64,000 nucleotides of DNA, taken from the NCBI RefSeq assembly GCF_004366735.1, contig NZ_SOQX01000002.1:248001-312000 (forward strand), in the 5' to 3' direction. The position numbers and the translations under genes are program-made. The notes below the pieces were generated by a model that ran no database searches, was not told the origin of the DNA, and saw only the letters and a program-made list of their open reading frames with translations. Below, piece by piece: positions 11,220 to 19,829 of this stretch (its first letter is position 1; each line of letters begins with the position of its first letter). This stretch comes from Thiohalophilus thiocyanatoxydans (lineage in GTDB: Bacteria; Pseudomonadota; Gammaproteobacteria; UBA6429; Thiohalophilaceae).

Positions 11220-11225
11220 TTATGC
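11177..11225 (+). repeat. attC-like site at the 3' end of the cassette
   Basis: CTCTAAC (11177-11183, containing the TAA stop) is followed by TCAAGCGGGACTG, which resembles the L'' half of Vibrio and class 1 attC sites, then GCTTATT and GTTATGC (11219-11225) as R'. AAGC and GCTT can pair to form the inner stem. Confidence 0.5.
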
Positions 11226-11377
11226 CTAAAATATTAATCGACGTTGATCGGGGGAAGTCGGGGGACAGAAGTCGGGGGACAGTATACTTATTCCCTGGCG
11301 CGAATCTGTACCTGTCAGATGCAGGTGTGCTACTCCCGGATTTGATGCGCTTTTTACAAACACGTAAAGGGTAAGCC
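11226..11377. other. gap with direct repeat AAGTCGGGGGACAG
   Basis: The gap between the cassette and the next gene holds two copies of AGTCGGGGGACAG (near 11257 and 11270), followed by TATACTTATTCCC. Such tails are common beside REP-associated tyrosine transposase remnants, but no transposase reading frame is present. Confidence 0.35.
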
Positions 11378-11872
11378 ATGTTTCGCTGGATTATTTTTAT
11401 CGCATTGTTGCCGTATTCGGCCTGGCTGATATTCTCTTATGAGTACCATTTTATCGATCACGTCAATCTGGCGTTCCACGAGGCGGGGCATCTGATCTTC
11501 ACGCCGTTCGGGCAGACCGGGCATTTTCTTGGTGGCACCATAGGGCAGCTTTTTTTCCCGGTGGCGATTGCGGTCTACTTCTGGCGACAGGACAAGGCCT
11601 TCGAGGCGGGTGTCGGGGGCGTGTGGTTCGCGGAGAGCCTCATGTATGCTGCACACTACATGAGCGATGCGCGCGACATGCGGATGCCGCTGGTCGGCGG
11701 GGGCGTGCATGACTGGAATTTCCTGTTTGCGAAATGGGGTGTGCTGTACCGGGCCGAAGCGATCGGCACATTTTTCCATGTGCTGGCTGCGGTATTGCTG
11801 ATGGGAGCACTGTTGTTTATGTTCCGGCAGCTCAAAACCGGCAGGTCGGATGCGACAGAGCCTTTACTCTGA
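11378..11872 (+). CDS. membrane protein with HEAGH motif (possible M50-like metalloprotease)
   Basis: Protein of 164 aa with four hydrophobic segments (about 3-20, 48-66, 80-95, 128-148). FHEAGHLIF at residues 33-41 has the HExxH zinc-binding form seen in membrane-embedded M50 proteases, and further histidines occur (HYMSD near 89, HDW near 111). A second M50 hallmark (NxxPxxxxDG) is not visible, so protease activity is uncertain. It begins shortly after the cassette and precedes the cytochrome c gene by about 100 bp on the same strand. Probably a conserved but uncharacterised family. Confidence 0.6.
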   Translation: MFRWIIFIALLPYSAWLIFSYEYHFIDHVNLAFHEAGHLIFTPFGQTGHFLGGTIGQLFFPVAIAVYFWRQDKAFEAGVGGVWFAESLMYAAHYMSDARDMRMPLVGGGVHDWNFLFAKWGVLYRAEAIGTFFHVLAAVLLMGALLFMFRQLKTGRSDATEPLL

Positions 11873-11975
11873 AATTTACCGGAGTAAAGCCTTTTTCGTA
11901 TAAAACCGGTCTTTCTGCTTTTCCTCTCTCTTTGATATGGTTTAACGCGAAATCCAAAACCGGGAAAGGATTGCC

Positions 11976-12527
11976 ATGAAAAAAGTACTTGTGACGATTA
12001 TCGTGATGGTTGTGGTTATGGCGGCTGCGGCGCTGGGCGTAATTTACGGAGGAGCGTATGACGTGGCGGCCAGTACTTCGGATTCGCCACTGGTACGCTG
12101 GGCACTGACAACCACGCGCGAGAATGCCGTGAAGCGCGAGGCGCAGGGGATCGAGGTGCCGGAGTCTGTGCATCAACCGGATCAGGCGTTATTACGCAGG
12201 GGTTTTGTGCACTACGACGACATGTGTGTCACATGTCATGCGGCGCCGGGTGTGGACCCCGGTGAGATCCGGGCCGGATTGAATCCAAAACCGCCGCGAC
12301 TGGCCAGGCGGGCCAGTAAGCGAAGCCTGGCCGAGTTGTTCTGGGTGAGCAAACACGGGATCAGGATGACCGGGATGCCGGCCTGGGGTGAAACACATTC
12401 CGACGAAGAGCTCTGGGCGGTCGTTGCCTTTGTCAAACATCTGCCAAAGCTCAGTGCACAGGAATACGCGGCCATGCGTGAGCAGGCCGACAATGCCGGC
12501 CACCAGCACGAAGGCCATGCGCATTAA
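11976..12527 (+). CDS. membrane-anchored c-type cytochrome
   Basis: Mono-haem cytochrome c of 183 aa. An N-terminal hydrophobic anchor (residues 1-25, KKVLVTIIVMVVVMAAAALG) is followed by a periplasmic domain. The haem site CVTCH is at about residues 87-91, and a likely axial Met lies in MTGMPAWG. The C-terminus is His-rich (NAGHQHEGHAH) and could bind metal. GGAAAGGATTGCC precedes the ATG. The electron partner is unknown; it may be co-transcribed with the preceding HExxH protein. Confidence 0.8.
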   Translation: MKKVLVTIIVMVVVMAAAALGVIYGGAYDVAASTSDSPLVRWALTTTRENAVKREAQGIEVPESVHQPDQALLRRGFVHYDDMCVTCHAAPGVDPGEIRAGLNPKPPRLARRASKRSLAELFWVSKHGIRMTGMPAWGETHSDEELWAVVAFVKHLPKLSAQEYAAMREQADNAGHQHEGHAH

Positions 12528-12565
12528 GCTGATTTAATAAAGGAGTCGGGAATCCGCGGACAGTC

Positions 12566-12712
12566 GATTGTCAGGTAGCGCTCTGCGCAACCTGACCTAC
12601 ACTGCTAAGAACTAAGAACTAAGAACTAAGAACTAAGAACTAAGAACTAAGAACTAAGAACTAAGAACTAAGAACTAAGAACTAAGAACTCAGCACTCAG
12701 CACTCAGCACTT
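12566..12712. repeat. REP-like palindrome plus heptamer array (GAACTAA)n
   Basis: GTCAGGTAGCGCTCTGCGC (12570 region) is an inverted repeat of a family seen repeatedly in the window. It is followed by about 15 tandem 7-bp units: AACTAAG repeated from 12605, changing to ACTCAGC units at about 12690-12710. Confidence 0.85.
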
Positions 12713-12715
12713 TCC

Positions 12716-13099
12716 CTACTCCCTGATGAGTTTGCCGGACCCGTCCAGATAGATCTTGCCTTTTTCCATAACGGTATCATCCTCGGCCCGCTCCGAGGCC
12801 AGGTGGACCTCTTCCAGGGTCTCGGCCAGATCATCGACTTCATCTTCGATGCGTTTCAGGGCATTTTCCAGGGTATAGGTCAGCTGGTGAACCTCGCCCA
12901 TTTTCTCAGGGGTCATTCCACTGTCGAGCAGTTTTTCCAGTTTTTTGTTATAGACACTCAGGTTGTTGAGTGCTTCTTCCAGTGTTCTCGACGGTTCGCC
13001 TTCAAAATGTTCAGGCTCATCGTCGGCCTGCGCGCTGAATGTGGGCATGACCAGGGCAAAGGCGGCGGCGAATAGTAACGGACGCTTGTTCGATAACAT
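12716..13099 (-). CDS. periplasmic helical protein, DUF6746-like
   Basis: Small secreted protein of 127 aa. The signal peptide is MLSNKRPLLFAAAFALVMPTFSAQA with cleavage expected after AQA. The mature part is acidic and helical (EALNNLSVYNKKLEKLL, MGEVHQLTYTLENALKRIEDEVDDLAETLEEVHLASE). The pattern resembles a family of about 125-aa proteobacterial proteins of unknown function (DUF6746, by recollection of the HQLTYTLENAL motif). It stands alone downstream of the foldase gene, on the same strand. Confidence 0.7.
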   Translation of the reverse strand: MLSNKRPLLFAAAFALVMPTFSAQADDEPEHFEGEPSRTLEEALNNLSVYNKKLEKLLDSGMTPEKMGEVHQLTYTLENALKRIEDEVDDLAETLEEVHLASERAEDDTVMEKGKIYLDGSGKLIRE

Positions 13100-13242
13100 A
13101 ATCAGGGTCTCCGATAGCCGTGTAGTGAGAGGCCGGTGGTTTTAAATATGATATAAGTTAACCACAACAACACAACCGGGTAAATACGGATGCGTTGTTA
13201 CAGCCCGGATGTTGTTTTTCGGGTTAAATGGTTCCGGATAGA

Positions 13243-13271
13243 AAAAAGCCCCGCATTGCGGGGCTTTTTGG
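13243..13271. terminator. bidirectional intrinsic terminator
   Basis: A perfect hairpin AAAAAGCCCCGC-att-GCGGGGCTTTTT lies immediately after the stop of the parvulin gene on the minus strand. A and T runs on both sides allow termination in either direction. Confidence 0.9.
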
Positions 13272-13272
13272 C

Positions 13273-14073
13273 TTACTTGATTTCGACGTCGGCGTTTTCC
13301 CGAAGTTGAATCACGTATTGCTGGATGAGCTGGCTGGATTTCATGCTGCGCAGTTGATCCTTAACCTCTTCGAAGTCCGGGGGATTGACCGCGCGTTCAT
13401 CCTCCAGCTTGATAACGTGCCAGCCGAACTGGGTTTTGACCGGTGTTTTGCTGTAGGTGCCTTTGTCCATCTTGGCTACAGCCTGCGAGAAGGGCGGAAC
13501 CATCTGATTGGCGTTGAACCAGCCGAGGTCGCCGCCTTTGTCGGCGGTGGGGCCGGTGGATTTGTTTTTGGCCAGGTCGGCAAAGTCGGCGCCGCTGTCC
13601 AGTTCCTTGATGACGGCCCGGGCTTCGTCTTCGCTTTCAAGCAGGATGTGACTGGCCTTGAATTCCCGGGCATCGCTGGAGGACACGCGCTGGTCATACT
13701 CTTTTTTCAGTTCGCTGTCGCTAATCGGCTTGTTTTGCGCCTCTTTTTGGATCAGCGCCTGAATCAGGGCATCGGCTTGCAGTTGCTGGATGCGGAAGGC
13801 GACATCCGGATTCTGGTCCAGGTTCTGTTTTTTGGCTTCCTGCAACAGTAGCTGGCGGTTAACCAGTTCGTTGATCAGTGCTTCACGATCAATCTCGCCG
13901 GATTGACCTTGTTGCTGCTGGGAGCGGTATTTGAGGTAGCGTTCGTAGGTTTGCTGGGAGATCGGCTCGCCGTTGACAACGGCAACGGGATCGGCGGCTC
14001 GGGCGCCGGTGCTCAGCAGCAATCCGGATGCCAGGATGGCGGCGGATAATGACAAGATGTTGCGTTTAGACAT
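13273..14073 (-). CDS. periplasmic parvulin-type peptidyl-prolyl isomerase (foldase)
   Basis: Exported 266-aa protein. The signal peptide MSKRNILSLSAAILASGLLLSTGARA is followed by a SurA-N-like chaperone helix region (VVNGEPISQQTYERYLKYR, ELVNRQLLLQEAKKQ) and a PpiC/rotamase domain (FKASHILLESEDEARAVIKEL, GGDLGWF, FGWHVIKLED). With a single rotamase domain it resembles PpiC/Cbf2-type foldases rather than SurA, which has two. I chose the ATG at 14073 because AAGGAAG lies just upstream and a signal peptide follows; a longer frame to 14187 lacks both. Confidence 0.85.
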   Translation of the reverse strand: MSKRNILSLSAAILASGLLLSTGARAADPVAVVNGEPISQQTYERYLKYRSQQQQGQSGEIDREALINELVNRQLLLQEAKKQNLDQNPDVAFRIQQLQADALIQALIQKEAQNKPISDSELKKEYDQRVSSSDAREFKASHILLESEDEARAVIKELDSGADFADLAKNKSTGPTADKGGDLGWFNANQMVPPFSQAVAKMDKGTYSKTPVKTQFGWHVIKLEDERAVNPPDFEEVKDQLRSMKSSQLIQQYVIQLRENADVEIK

Positions 14074-14105
14074 AATAAATCTTCCTTTCTTGATGAGAAC
14101 GGGAG

Positions 14106-14405
14106 TTACGGAAACACCTTCTTGAAAGGTTTGACGGTAACCGATTGATAGACGCCGGCGGCGACATAGGGATCGGCGTCGGCCCACTGCTGGGCGTCGG
14201 CCTGCGAGGCGAATTCAGCGACGATTAATGAACCGCTGAAGCCGGCCGGACCGGGGTCTTCGCTGTCGATGGCCGGATGCGGGCCGGCCAGGATCAGGCG
14301 TCCCTGATCCTTGAGTTGTTGCAGACGTTCCAGATGCGCCGGGCGTGCGGCCTGACGCGGTTCCAGACTGTCGGCATTATCCTGGGCGATGATGGCGTAT
14401 AACAT
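14106..14405 (-). CDS. yciI: YciI family protein
   Basis: Small cytoplasmic protein of 99 aa with the ferredoxin-like YciI fold. It has [29 protein letters not shown] with the conserved His25 and Asp-containing loop, and ends in [40 protein letters not shown]. The biochemical role of stand-alone YciI is not established; some relatives are dehydrochlorinase-like. The gene starts directly after the yciB stop, so the two are translationally coupled, as in E. coli and Pseudomonas. Confidence 0.9.
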   Translation of the reverse strand: MLYAIIAQDNADSLEPRQAARPAHLERLQQLKDQGRLILAGPHPAIDSEDPGPAGFSGSLIVAEFASQADAQQWADADPYVAAGVYQSVTVKPFKKVFP

Positions 14406-15089
14406 TCAGCTGTCCTTGCCAGGTTCGACTGACGGAGTGGTGGTCTCTTCCTGTTCCGTAACATGCAGGGAGAGGTAGACACCGAGTCCGATGAGAAAAA
14501 CGACACTGAGTACCAGCATACCAAAAAGTTTGAAGTTCACCCAGATCGATTCCATGGATTTGGCTTGCTGGCACAGTTCCACTGCCGCGCCGCTATAGGT
14601 GGCGGCGCAGTTTTCCAGATTGACGGCCTGATCGCTGGCCGCCAGCAGCGCCTGTTCGGCGACAAAATAGAAGTTGGCGACATACAGATTGGCCACCCCC
14701 AGCAGCACCGAAAACAGCGCCATGCTGAGGTTGGCGTTACGCCAGATCCGCGCCGGCACCTCGATGGCGTGGCCCATCATGCGCTGGATCAACGGTTTTT
14801 CCCCGATGAACTGGCTGGCGAAAAAGGCCACGGCAAAAGCCCAGTAGACCGCGGTGGGCTTCCACATGATAAACGCCTTGTTCTGAAACAGCAGGGTGGC
14901 GCCGCCGAGAATAATGATCAGCGCCAGGGTGACCAGATGCATGTTCTCGAATTTGCGATGCCGATACCAGTAGAAGGCGTTCTGCACGATGGAACCGGCA
15001 ATCGCTACGGCGGTAGCCGGGTAAATGCCATACAGCTTATAGATGATGAAAAACAGCAGTATGGGGAAAAAATCAAACAGAAACTTCAT
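14406..15089 (-). CDS. yciB: inner membrane protein YciB (septation protein A family), extended
   Basis: Polytopic inner-membrane protein implicated in cell-envelope elongation and septation. The start MKFLFDFFPILLFFIIYKLYGIYPATAVAI is typical. It is longer than usual (227 aa against about 180 in E. coli). An extra extracytoplasmic stretch (about 155-180, NLENCAATYSGAAVELCQQAKSM, with two cysteines) sits before the last membrane helix, and an acidic Thr/Glu tail follows it. The insertion may be lineage-specific. Adjacent to yciI with no gap. Confidence 0.9.
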   Translation of the reverse strand: MKFLFDFFPILLFFIIYKLYGIYPATAVAIAGSIVQNAFYWYRHRKFENMHLVTLALIIILGGATLLFQNKAFIMWKPTAVYWAFAVAFFASQFIGEKPLIQRMMGHAIEVPARIWRNANLSMALFSVLLGVANLYVANFYFVAEQALLAASDQAVNLENCAATYSGAAVELCQQAKSMESIWVNFKLFGMLVLSVVFLIGLGVYLSLHVTEQEETTTPSVEPGKDS

Positions 15090-15125
15090 GGCGATCCAGC
15101 TGTGGATGAATATGGTCTGACGGTA

Positions 15126-15887
15126 TCAGTGCAGCGTCGGATTATTGGTCATTTTGTAATATTTTTCCATGACTTCCCGCACATGTCCCGGATAGTCGAT
15201 CACATCCATCTGTTCCATACCCTCGCGGAAAAAGGTCGGGGCGTCCTCGGGCAGACGCAACAGGATCTGTTCGAACACCGATTCCATGATCGCCGGATCG
15301 TGGGTCCGGGTGGCGACGACGCCGTGATTGAGATTGAGCACGCGCCAGGGTCGCCCGGCATGGCTTTTGTCCTCGTCGGCCTTGACCTGCGGGGCGGCGG
15401 CATTGGCGATCTCATCCATGATACCGCTCAGTTCGGCGAGAAAATCGGAATCCTGGGTCTGGTTGGCGATGCGTGACAGCGCGTCGACCACATTGCGCAA
15501 CTCCTGCAGGCTGCCGATGTTGCGCGCGGTCCACAGGGCGATGGGAATCGCCAGTTCGTCCAGGGTCACCTGTAGTTCCTCCAGTTCGAGCAGTCCCGCC
15601 CACTGGCTCAGGGCATTGAGCTGGGCAAGGCCGTAATCGCCGAGCTGGCTGAGATCGTCGAGCTTCTCCGTCAGGGCTTCGCGGGACTTGCCGTCGCTGT
15701 TGCCGTGATACTCGGCATCGACCTGCTGGACGGTTCGCGCGAACTGCTTGAGGTTCTCGCCAATCTGGTGGGGATCTGCCAGATCGCTGGGTCGAATCGG
15801 GTTTTCGGCATAGGCCTGCTCCAGCGCCGCGGTGACTTCATCCACCACGTCGCTCAGGGCATTCAGATCGATCTCGACAATACTCAT
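15126..15887 (-). CDS. conserved hypothetical protein
   Basis: Protein of 253 aa without signal peptide or membrane segments. It is acidic and mostly helical in its first half (ALSDVVDEVTAALEQAYAENP, EALTEKLDDLSQLGDYGLAQL) and has a C-terminal part ending FFREGMEQMDVIDYPGHVREVMEKYYKMTNNPTLH. I do not recognise a characterised family. It lies between yciB and the divergent rnm gene, which often neighbours uncharacterised proteins. Coding composition and a clear ATG support a real gene. Confidence 0.65.
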   Translation of the reverse strand: MSIVEIDLNALSDVVDEVTAALEQAYAENPIRPSDLADPHQIGENLKQFARTVQQVDAEYHGNSDGKSREALTEKLDDLSQLGDYGLAQLNALSQWAGLLELEELQVTLDELAIPIALWTARNIGSLQELRNVVDALSRIANQTQDSDFLAELSGIMDEIANAAAPQVKADEDKSHAGRPWRVLNLNHGVVATRTHDPAIMESVFEQILLRLPEDAPTFFREGMEQMDVIDYPGHVREVMEKYYKMTNNPTLH

Positions 15888-16081
15888 CCGGTGTTCGTGT
15901 TTCGCTTGGTCATCAGGTCAGTTATTTTAACACAGGCACAAGATCCCGGCAGCCGACGTCCGGCGGGCCCGGCGCGATGGGGGTCTCGCTTTGGGGGCGG
16001 ACGCGTTACACTAGGGCTTGTTGAACACCGGTGTCGGGCGCGATTGTCCCGATTCTGATCAGACTTTTGCGACAGGCCATC

Positions 16082-16942
16082 ATGACATACCGTTTCGATC
16101 TGCATACCCATTCGACCGCCTCCGACGGCACGCTGAGTCCCACCGAGCTGGTGGCCACAGCGGTGGAGAAGGGCGTCGATCAGCTGGCGCTGACCGATCA
16201 CGACACCACCGCCGGTCTCGACGAGGCGCTGACGGCGGCGCGCGCGCAGGGGATCGGCCTGATCCCCGGCATCGAACTGTCGGTGAGCTGGGCGCACCAG
16301 ACCCTGCATGTGGTCGGGCTGCATATCGATCCGACCCATCCGGCGATGCGCGGGGGCATTGAGACCCAGCTGGGCTTCCGCCGCTGGCGGGCCGAGGAGA
16401 TCGGCCGGCGGCTGGAGAAGGCCGGTATCGCCGGGGCTTATGCCGGGGCCTGCCAGTACGCCAGCGGCGAGCTGGTGGGGCGCACCCACTTTGCCCGCTA
16501 TCTGGTGGAACAGGGCCATGCCCGGGACCTCAAGCAGGTGTTCAAGCGCTATCTGGTCAAGGGCAAGCCGGGCCACGTGCCGGGCGAGTGGGCGACGCTG
16601 GAGCAGGCGCTGGAGTGGATTCAGCAAGCCGGCGGGCTGGCGGTGATCGCCCATCCGGCGCGTTACAAACTGAGTGCCACCCGGCTGCGCCAGTTGCTGG
16701 GCGAGTTTGCCGGGCTGGGCGGGGCGGCACTGGAGGTGGTCTCGGGCAGCCACAGCCGGGACGACATGCTGCGCTTTGGCCAGTTGAGCCAGACCTGGAA
16801 CCTGGCCGCCTCCAGCGGCTCCGACTACCACGGCCCGGAGAACCCCTACCGGGATATCGGTCGCCTGCCCGAGCTGCCACCCGGCTGCCGGCCAGTCTGG
16901 GACAGCGAGGCCTGGGCCCGTTGCATCGGGGAGGCGGCATGA
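16082..16942 (+). CDS. rnm: PHP-domain phosphoesterase RNase AM (YciV/TrpH)
   Basis: Metal-dependent 5'-3' exoribonuclease of 286 aa; in E. coli it matures 5S and other rRNA 5' ends. PHP motifs visible: FDLHTHSTASDG (residues 5-16), LTDHDTTAG, PGIELSVSW, GRTHFARYL, VIAHPARY and SSGSDYHGPE, supplying the metal-binding His and Asp residues. The ATG at 16082 gives the standard N-terminus. The stop overlaps the yciO start as ATGA, so the two are coupled. Confidence 0.92.
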   Translation: MTYRFDLHTHSTASDGTLSPTELVATAVEKGVDQLALTDHDTTAGLDEALTAARAQGIGLIPGIELSVSWAHQTLHVVGLHIDPTHPAMRGGIETQLGFRRWRAEEIGRRLEKAGIAGAYAGACQYASGELVGRTHFARYLVEQGHARDLKQVFKRYLVKGKPGHVPGEWATLEQALEWIQQAGGLAVIAHPARYKLSATRLRQLLGEFAGLGGAALEVVSGSHSRDDMLRFGQLSQTWNLAASSGSDYHGPENPYRDIGRLPELPPGCRPVWDSEAWARCIGEAA

Positions 16943-17568
16943 GCCAGTTTTTCCAGATTCATCCGGTCGATCCCCAGCCGCGGCTGATTCGCCAGGCGGT
17001 GGAGCTGCTGCGCCAGGGGGCGGTGATCGTCTATCCCACCGACTCGGCCTACGCCCTGGGCTGCCACCTGGAGGACAAGAAGGCGATGGATCGGATCCGG
17101 CGCATTCGCCAGGTGGACGACAAGCACAACTTCACCCTGGTATGCGGCGAACTCTCCCAGATCAGCACCTATGCCAAGCTGACCAACAACACCCTGTTCC
17201 GGATCCTCAACAGCTACACCCCGGGCCCGTACACCTTTATTCTGAACGCCACCAGCGAGGTGCCGCGCCGGCTGCTGCACCCCAAACGGCGTACCATCGG
17301 TATCCGGATTCCCGACAACGCTATCGCCCAGGCGTTGGTGGCGGAGCTGGGCGAGCCGATCATGAGTTCGACCCTGATCCTGCCTGATCAGACGCTCCCC
17401 CTGACCGATCCCGAAGATATTCGCGAGCAGCTGGAGCACCAGGTGGATCTGGTCATCGATGGTGGCCACTGCGGTTTCGAGCCCAGTACGGTGGTCGACA
17501 TGACCGACGAGGTCCCGAAGGTGGTGCGTCGCGGCAAGGGCGAAAGCGCCCCCTTCGAGACGGACTGA
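16939..17568 (+). CDS. yciO: YciO, Sua5/YrdC-family protein
   Basis: Protein of 209 aa with the YrdC-like RNA/nucleotide-binding fold: AVIVYPTDSAYALGCHLEDKKAMDRI, KHNFTLVCGELSQISTYAK, PGPYTFILNAT, KRRTIGIRIPDN and a C-terminal EPSTVVDMTD. YciO is related to TsaC, which makes threonylcarbamoyl-AMP, but its activity is weak or different. The ATG overlaps the rnm stop. The rnm-yciO-trpS-scpA-scpB-rluB order is conserved in many gammaproteobacteria. Confidence 0.92.
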   Translation: MSQFFQIHPVDPQPRLIRQAVELLRQGAVIVYPTDSAYALGCHLEDKKAMDRIRRIRQVDDKHNFTLVCGELSQISTYAKLTNNTLFRILNSYTPGPYTFILNATSEVPRRLLHPKRRTIGIRIPDNAIAQALVAELGEPIMSSTLILPDQTLPLTDPEDIREQLEHQVDLVIDGGHCGFEPSTVVDMTDEVPKVVRRGKGESAPFETD

Positions 17569-17579
17569 AGCAAGCCGAT

Positions 17580-17610
17580 TTGCCTGCCGGCGGGGCCAAC
17601 AGGGTATAAT
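17580..17610 (+). promoter_or_regulatory. possible promoter upstream of trpS
   Basis: TTGCCT (17580-17585) and a perfect TATAAT (17605-17610) are separated by 19 bp, slightly longer than ideal, about 140 bp ahead of trpS. Confidence 0.35.
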
Positions 17611-17747
17611 GCCCGCCCTGCCGGCAACCGGGATCGGCAGCGCCGGAAAATAACAAGAATGATGACAATCCCCATGATCGCCGGCGGCGAGACCGTTGCC
17701 CGAATGTGCCATATTACTGATCTTCGATTTCTATTCTGGAGCCTGAA

Positions 17748-18965
17748 TTGACTGCCTTGCCCAATCAGAAACAACGTGTGCTGTCCGGCATGCGGCCGAC
17801 CGGCGCCCTGCATCTGGGCCATTACCACGGTGTGCTGAAAAACTGGATCAAGCTGCAGCACGAGTACGAATGCTTTTTCTTTGTCGCCGACTGGCACGCC
17901 CTGACTACGGAGTACGAGGATCCGCGGATCATCGAGCAGAGCGTCTGGGAGATGGTCATCGACTGGCTCTCGGTGGGGGTCAATCCGGGCTCGGCCACGC
18001 TGTTTATCCAGTCGCGGGTGCCGGAGCACGCGGAACTGCATCTGCTGTTGTCGATGATTACCCCGCTGGGCTGGCTGGAGCGGGTACCCAGCTTCAAGGA
18101 TCAGCAGGAAAAGCTCCGGGAGAAGGATCTGGCCACCTACGGCTTTCTGGGCTATCCGCTGCTGCAAAGCGCCGATATCCTGACGTACAAGGCCGGCCTG
18201 GTGCCGGTGGGCGAGGACCAGGTGAGCCATGTGGAGCTGACCCGCGAGGTGGCGCGCCGCTTTAACTATTTATATGGCCGCGAGCCCGGTTTCGAGGCGA
18301 AGGTCGAGGCGGCGATCAAGAAAATGGGCAAGAAGAACGCCAAACTCTACCAGGAGCTGCGTCGCCGCTTTCAGGAGCAGGGCGATGACGAGGCGCTGCA
18401 CACCGCCCGGGCACTGCTGGACGATCAGCAGAACATCTCCCTGGGCGATCGGGAGCGGCTGTTCGGCTATCTGGAAGGCGGCGGCCGGATCATCCTGCCC
18501 GAGCCCGACAGCCTGCTGACCCCGGCGCCGAAGATGCCCGGCCTGGACGGGCAGAAAATGTCCAAGTCCTATCACAATACGATCTCGTTGCGCGAAGATC
18601 CCGACGAAGTCGAGAAAAAACTGCGCACCATGCCGACCGATCCGGCCCGGGTGCGGCGCACCGATCCCGGCGATCCAGAAAAATGCCCGGTGTGGAAACT
18701 CCATCAGGTATACTCCGACGACGAGGTACGCGAGTGGGTGCAGCAGGGTTGCACCAGCGCCGGCATCGGCTGCCTGGAGTGCAAGGGACCGGTGATCGAC
18801 GCGATCCGGACGGAGCTGGCGCCAATCCACGAACGTGCCATGGAATATCAAGAGGATACGGGGCTGGTGCGCAAGATTATCACCGAGGGCTGCGACAAGG
18901 CCCGGGATACCGCGCGCCAGACATTACAGGAAGTCCGGCAGGCCATGGGCCTGGAGTATCGCTGA
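17748..18965 (+). CDS. trpS: tryptophanyl-tRNA synthetase
   Basis: Charges tRNA-Trp. Class I signature TGALHLGHYHG (residues 18-28) and KMSKS (about 270-274) are present, with the conserved KDQQEKLREKD segment. At 405 aa it is the longer bacterial form, with an insertion (about 185-240, KLYQELRRRFQEQGDDEALHTARALL) and an extended C-terminal part containing CLECKG, compared with the 334-aa E. coli enzyme. The start is a TTG at 17748 with GGAG 7 bases upstream; no ATG is available in frame at the N-terminus. Confidence 0.95.
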   Translation: MTALPNQKQRVLSGMRPTGALHLGHYHGVLKNWIKLQHEYECFFFVADWHALTTEYEDPRIIEQSVWEMVIDWLSVGVNPGSATLFIQSRVPEHAELHLLLSMITPLGWLERVPSFKDQQEKLREKDLATYGFLGYPLLQSADILTYKAGLVPVGEDQVSHVELTREVARRFNYLYGREPGFEAKVEAAIKKMGKKNAKLYQELRRRFQEQGDDEALHTARALLDDQQNISLGDRERLFGYLEGGGRIILPEPDSLLTPAPKMPGLDGQKMSKSYHNTISLREDPDEVEKKLRTMPTDPARVRRTDPGDPEKCPVWKLHQVYSDDEVREWVQQGCTSAGIGCLECKGPVIDAIRTELAPIHERAMEYQEDTGLVRKIITEGCDKARDTARQTLQEVRQAMGLEYR

Positions 18966-18968
18966 TTC

Positions 18969-19811
18969 ATGACCGAGACCATCGAGCACCACGACAACCC
19001 CGAGACGCCGGAACAGCAGGAGATGCCGTTTGCCGTGGTGCAGGGCATGCCGATGACCGCGCTGCCCAAGGATCTCTATATTCCGCCCGATGCGCTGGAA
19101 GTATTTCTGGCGGAAACCTTCGCCGGGCCGCTGGATCTGCTGCTCTATCTGATCAAGCGCCAGAACCTGGAGATTCTCGATCTGCCCATCGCCACCATCA
19201 CCGCCCAGTACATGGAGTATGTGGGTCTGATGACCGAGCTGCGCCTGGAGCTGGCGGCGGACTACCTGGTGATGGCGGCCATGCTGGCCGAGATCAAATC
19301 GCGCATGCTGCTGCCGCGGCCGGTCAGCGAGGAAGAGGAAGAGGGCGATCCGCGCGCCGAGCTGGTGCGCCGCTTGCAGGAGTACGAACGCTTTAAAAAG
19401 GCCGCCGAGGATATCGACGAGCTGCCCCGGGTGGGGCGCGATGTATTCCCCGCCGAGGTCAGGGCGCCCGATCTCAAGGTGGTGCGCACGCCGCCGGAGG
19501 TCGACATCAAGGATGTGCTGGCCGCGTTTACCGACGTCATGCGCCGCGCCTCCATGTACGAGCATCACCATATCAGGATGGAACCGTTGTCGGTGCGTGA
19601 ACGCATGTCACGGGTGCTGGGGGCGGTCAGGTCCGACAGCTTTACCGATTTCAACGCGCTGTTTACCATCGAAGAGGGGCGCAGCGGCGTGGTCGTCACC
19701 CTGCTGGCGATCCTCGAACTGCTCAAACAACACTTGATCGAAATGGTCCAGACCGAAGCCTACGGACCGATTCATGTCAAAGCCAAACAAGCCGTGAATA
19801 ACCAGGAATAA
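18969..19811 (+). CDS. scpA: segregation and condensation protein A (kleisin)
   Basis: Kleisin subunit that bridges the SMC heads. 280 aa. After a variable acidic N-terminus the conserved AETFAGPLDLLLYLIKRQNLEILDLPI segment begins at about residue 49. LELAADYLVMAAMLAEIKSRMLLP and a winged-helix C-terminus (FTDFNALFTIEEGRSGVVVTLLAILELLKQ) follow. It starts 3 bp after trpS and is followed by scpB, so it is probably in one operon with both. The smc gene is 12 kb away on the same strand. Confidence 0.95.
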   Translation: MTETIEHHDNPETPEQQEMPFAVVQGMPMTALPKDLYIPPDALEVFLAETFAGPLDLLLYLIKRQNLEILDLPIATITAQYMEYVGLMTELRLELAADYLVMAAMLAEIKSRMLLPRPVSEEEEEGDPRAELVRRLQEYERFKKAAEDIDELPRVGRDVFPAEVRAPDLKVVRTPPEVDIKDVLAAFTDVMRRASMYEHHHIRMEPLSVRERMSRVLGAVRSDSFTDFNALFTIEEGRSGVVVTLLAILELLKQHLIEMVQTEAYGPIHVKAKQAVNNQE

Positions 19812-19829
19812 CCGGGGCCGAAACGATCC

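Noticed and set aside
12570-12598. GGTAGCG in GTCAGGTAGCGCTCTGCGC as an ops element
   Set aside because: It lacks the full GGCGGTAGCGTG context and is one arm of a REP-like palindrome repeated elsewhere.
12600-12712. CRISPR-like array
   Set aside because: The repeats are contiguous 7-bp units without spacers; the 80-, 118- and 144-bp repeats also lack unique spacers, and no cas genes are present.
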